NCBI GenBank assembly: GCA_947174155.1
Contig: CAMWHX010000003.1
Span: 1-17,611, forward strand
Origin: an uncultured Porphyromonadaceae bacterium
GTDB taxonomy: Bacteria; Bacteroidota; Bacteroidia; Bacteroidales; Muribaculaceae
DNA: 17,611 nt
Direction: 5' to 3'
Every line of letters starts with the position of its first letter. Within the stretch, counting starts at the first letter, position 1. This document shows, one piece after another, positions 16,020 to 17,611 of this stretch. The position numbers and the translations under genes were made by a program. The notes beneath the pieces are model-generated. The model did no database searches, had not been told where the DNA came from, and saw only the letters and a program-made list of their open reading frames with translations.

Positions 16020-17611
16020 TTATACTTCTTCGAGTGTCCACCCAAATCTTTTTCGGATGTACTCTTGGAATCTGGAGAATTGTTTGCCCCATTGGTGACA
16101 GACTACAAATTCAACGCCATCTTTAGTTATAAAGATTTTATCTTTATCCATATAATAGCGATTATAATCGTCATAACCTTGTGCTATACGTGAGTTGACT
16201 TTGGCTAATTTAGTCACTACACCGTAGCCCCCTTGTAGTTCAGGAGGAAAGTTACGTTCGACAACTTCAAAAGGCACATTCGGATTGATAGACATGAAAA
16301 GTCGTATACAAGCCAAGACTGATTGTCGCTTATTCAGAGGGGTTTTATCACCATTGAGATAGAACATGACTCTTCCATTTTCAGAAGGGTTTACTGACAT
16401 ATTCTCAATAATGGTGTCCTCTTCCAATTCTATTTTAATATCAATATTGAGCTGAGAACAAATAAACCTCATTTGTTCTATCTTCGTTTTGGTACTACTA
16501 TGAGTATTTAACCAATAACCACCATCTATTTTTTTCGATCGATCTGTGTATTTAGGGTTGGGAGTCTTGCTGACAAGTTCCCCACCATTGTGGTTAATAT
16601 GCATTTCCTCCACAAGATCCGGTCCTATTTCATTAATAAATTGGACAAACATTGATGTAGGATTACCTTCGGTAATATTAAAAGTATCAATGGTAATACG
16701 TTTAATCTTAATGGTATTATCCTTTGGTTTAGGGCTATCAGAAGATACACTTGGATCATTTTTATCAAGTGAGGTTGTCGATTGGAGAGAGAAATACTTA
16801 GTATATAATTTTACCGCGTTTGCAAATGCCGGATTTGTTAAGCCTAAACGTCCGGCAGCATCAACTTTTGAATGAATCTCACGAAGATGATCAAGGCTCT
16901 TGATATCTTCAATATTTTCAGTATGAGAATATTCTGATATTACGCCTCTTACGTACCAGCTGTGGAGAGCGTCAATATATAAATTAATAGTGGGTTCTGA
17001 ATAGGGGTTGCCACTTGTTGATGCTTGTATGTATAAGAATTCTCTAAACCCTTCTACGGTAGGTCCTTCAATTTGATTTACGGGCGGATATACACTATTT
17101 TGAGACTCAATAGTTTCTCCCACCGATTGATTAAGCTTATTTAAGCGATAATCAATGTAAAGACGTAATCCGACGTGAAAAGAATTGGAAATCACACCCC
17201 TAAGAGCGTCATTTTTGACTTTGGCATATAACGTCTCGAGATCCGTGATGCTCGCTATATTTTCTATTAACCCATCTGCAGAATACGGTCTTACCCTCTC
17301 CTGTATGTACTCGCTCTTTAATCCACCCACGTATACATTTATGGAGGATGGAGCATAGAGTCTACCGTATTTATTGGTATACTTGCTTAGGTACACTTTA
17401 AAATCAGATAAGTAACTATCATCTGGTTGTTCATTTTTTACAATTGATTTTTGCTCCTCCGGTTTTAGAGTATTACGTTGAAGGTATTTCTTGAGTATAG
17501 CGTCTGTAACGCGATTGGCAAATTGTCGATTCTGTAACAGATTGAATAGTTCCTCATTAATTACTCCATATTTTATTGAATGGACTACTTGCCTTTTATC
17601 CCAGTTAATAT
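16020..17611 (-). CDS. Unknown protein with duplicated domain, 5' end beyond the window
   Basis: The gene runs leftward to its TAA at 16020-16022. Its frame is open to the right edge: the 71 codons between the first possible start (GTG 17396-17394) and the edge contain no stop and no ATG, so the true start lies outside and at least 529 residues are encoded. Numbering from Val at 17396, residues -1 to 83 and 117 to 201 are a gapless duplication (24 of 85 identical). A polar linker follows (about 205-226, rich in S, D, K and P). A middle region about 227-340 follows. A C-terminal section about 345-458 (FYLNGDKTPLNKRQSV, then DKIFITKDGVEFVVCHQWGK) has the look of an alpha-beta winged or N-terminal-type module. 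The repeat resembles, by eye, small helical modules found at the front of restriction-type and related proteins. No catalytic motif is visible. It is clearly more AT-rich than mfd and the phosphatase gene and on the opposite strand, consistent with an acquired island. Function unknown; a defence role is only a guess. Confidence 0.7.
   Translation of the reverse strand, partial: INWDKRQVVHSIKYGVINEELFNLLQNRQFANRVTDAILKKYLQRNTLKPEEQKSIVKNEQPDDSYLSDFKVYLSKYTNKYGRLYAPSSINVYVGGLKSEYIQERVRPYSADGLIENIASITDLETLYAKVKNDALRGVISNSFHVGLRLYIDYRLNKLNQSVGETIESQNSVYPPVNQIEGPTVEGFREFLYIQASTSGNPYSEPTINLYIDALHSWYVRGVISEYSHTENIEDIKSLDHLREIHSKVDAAGRLGLTNPAFANAVKLYTKYFSLQSTTSLDKNDPSVSSDSPKPKDNTIKIKRITIDTFNITEGNPTSMFVQFINEIGPDLVEEMHINHNGGELVSKTPNPKYTDRSKKIDGGYWLNTHSSTKTKIEQMRFICSQLNIDIKIELEEDTIIENMSVNPSENGRVMFYLNGDKTPLNKRQSVLACIRLFMSINPNVPFEVVERNFPPELQGGYGVVTKLAKVNSRIAQGYDDYNRYYMDKDKIFITKDGVEFVVCHQWGKQFSRFQEYIRKRFGWTLEEV
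16794..17048 (-). repeat. Internal protein repeat, second copy
   Basis: This encodes the second of two ~85-residue copies in the right-edge protein (residues 117-201 in the numbering from 17396). Matching landmarks at a constant offset of 118 residues are Phe-1/117, Gly11/129, Tyr14/132, Ile19-Asn20/137-138, Tyr22/140, Tyr38-Ser39/156-157, Lys59-Val60/177-178, Phe73/191, Leu79-Tyr80/197-198 and Tyr83/201. The DNA itself is diverged, so this is an old domain duplication. Confidence 0.75.
17148..17402 (-). repeat. Internal protein repeat, first copy
   Basis: This encodes the first ~85-residue copy (residues -1 to 83), matching the copy at 16794-17048 without gaps. It begins two codons upstream of the first GTG, which by itself shows that translation must start further upstream, since a start at 17396 would cut the first strand or helix of this domain. 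Confidence 0.75.

Overview
The window looks like a piece of chromosome from a gut-type Bacteroidales bacterium, perhaps Muribaculaceae. The order is supported by two promoters of the Bacteroidetes type (TTG, 20 bases, then TAnnTTTG) and by protein families that look Bacteroidales-like; the family is only a guess. Most of the window, about 1.7 to 16.0 kb, is GC-rich and packed with + strand genes. The two ends are visibly more AT-rich and look accessory.

Left end (1-1710): a strong hairpin, then the C-terminal remnant of a multi-membrane-span transporter with a disrupted N-terminal side. Next is a complete type II toxin-antitoxin pair of the HigB/HigA kind, with its own promoter and a nearby 15-bp palindrome that may be its operator. 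The pair lies between two copies of a ~75-bp direct repeat. The downstream copy covers the last codons of higA. The upstream copy carries the same five codons plus stop, detached from any antitoxin gene, so it looks like the scar of an earlier antitoxin gene or of an exchange at this site.

Centre (1711-7900): a promoter, whose -33 box overlaps a four-tract G-rich motif, drives UDP-glucose 6-dehydrogenase (ugd). Four glycosyltransferase genes follow: three GT-B fold proteins of the GT4 kind and one GT-A fold protein with an EDD motif. Gaps are 0 to 54 bp with no recognisable internal promoter. Together they look like a small surface-glycan or exopolysaccharide operon that makes UDP-glucuronate and transfers sugars. 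No initiating transferase, flippase or polymerase is present here.

Centre-right (7902-15982): nadB (L-aspartate oxidase, NAD synthesis) one base after the last glycosyltransferase. Then come a periplasmic or lipid-anchored S41 C-terminal processing protease, mfd (transcription-repair coupling factor) and a secreted histidine phosphatase of the MINPP/phytase kind. The last three are joined by two 4-bp ATGA stop/start overlaps, so they are probably translationally coupled.

Right end (16020-17611): an AT-rich gene on the opposite strand, convergent with the phosphatase gene and open past the window edge (at least 529 codons). It has a gapless ~85-residue internal duplication and no family I can name with confidence. 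It is the best candidate for an undescribed function, possibly part of a defence or mobile island beginning here, but that is inference.
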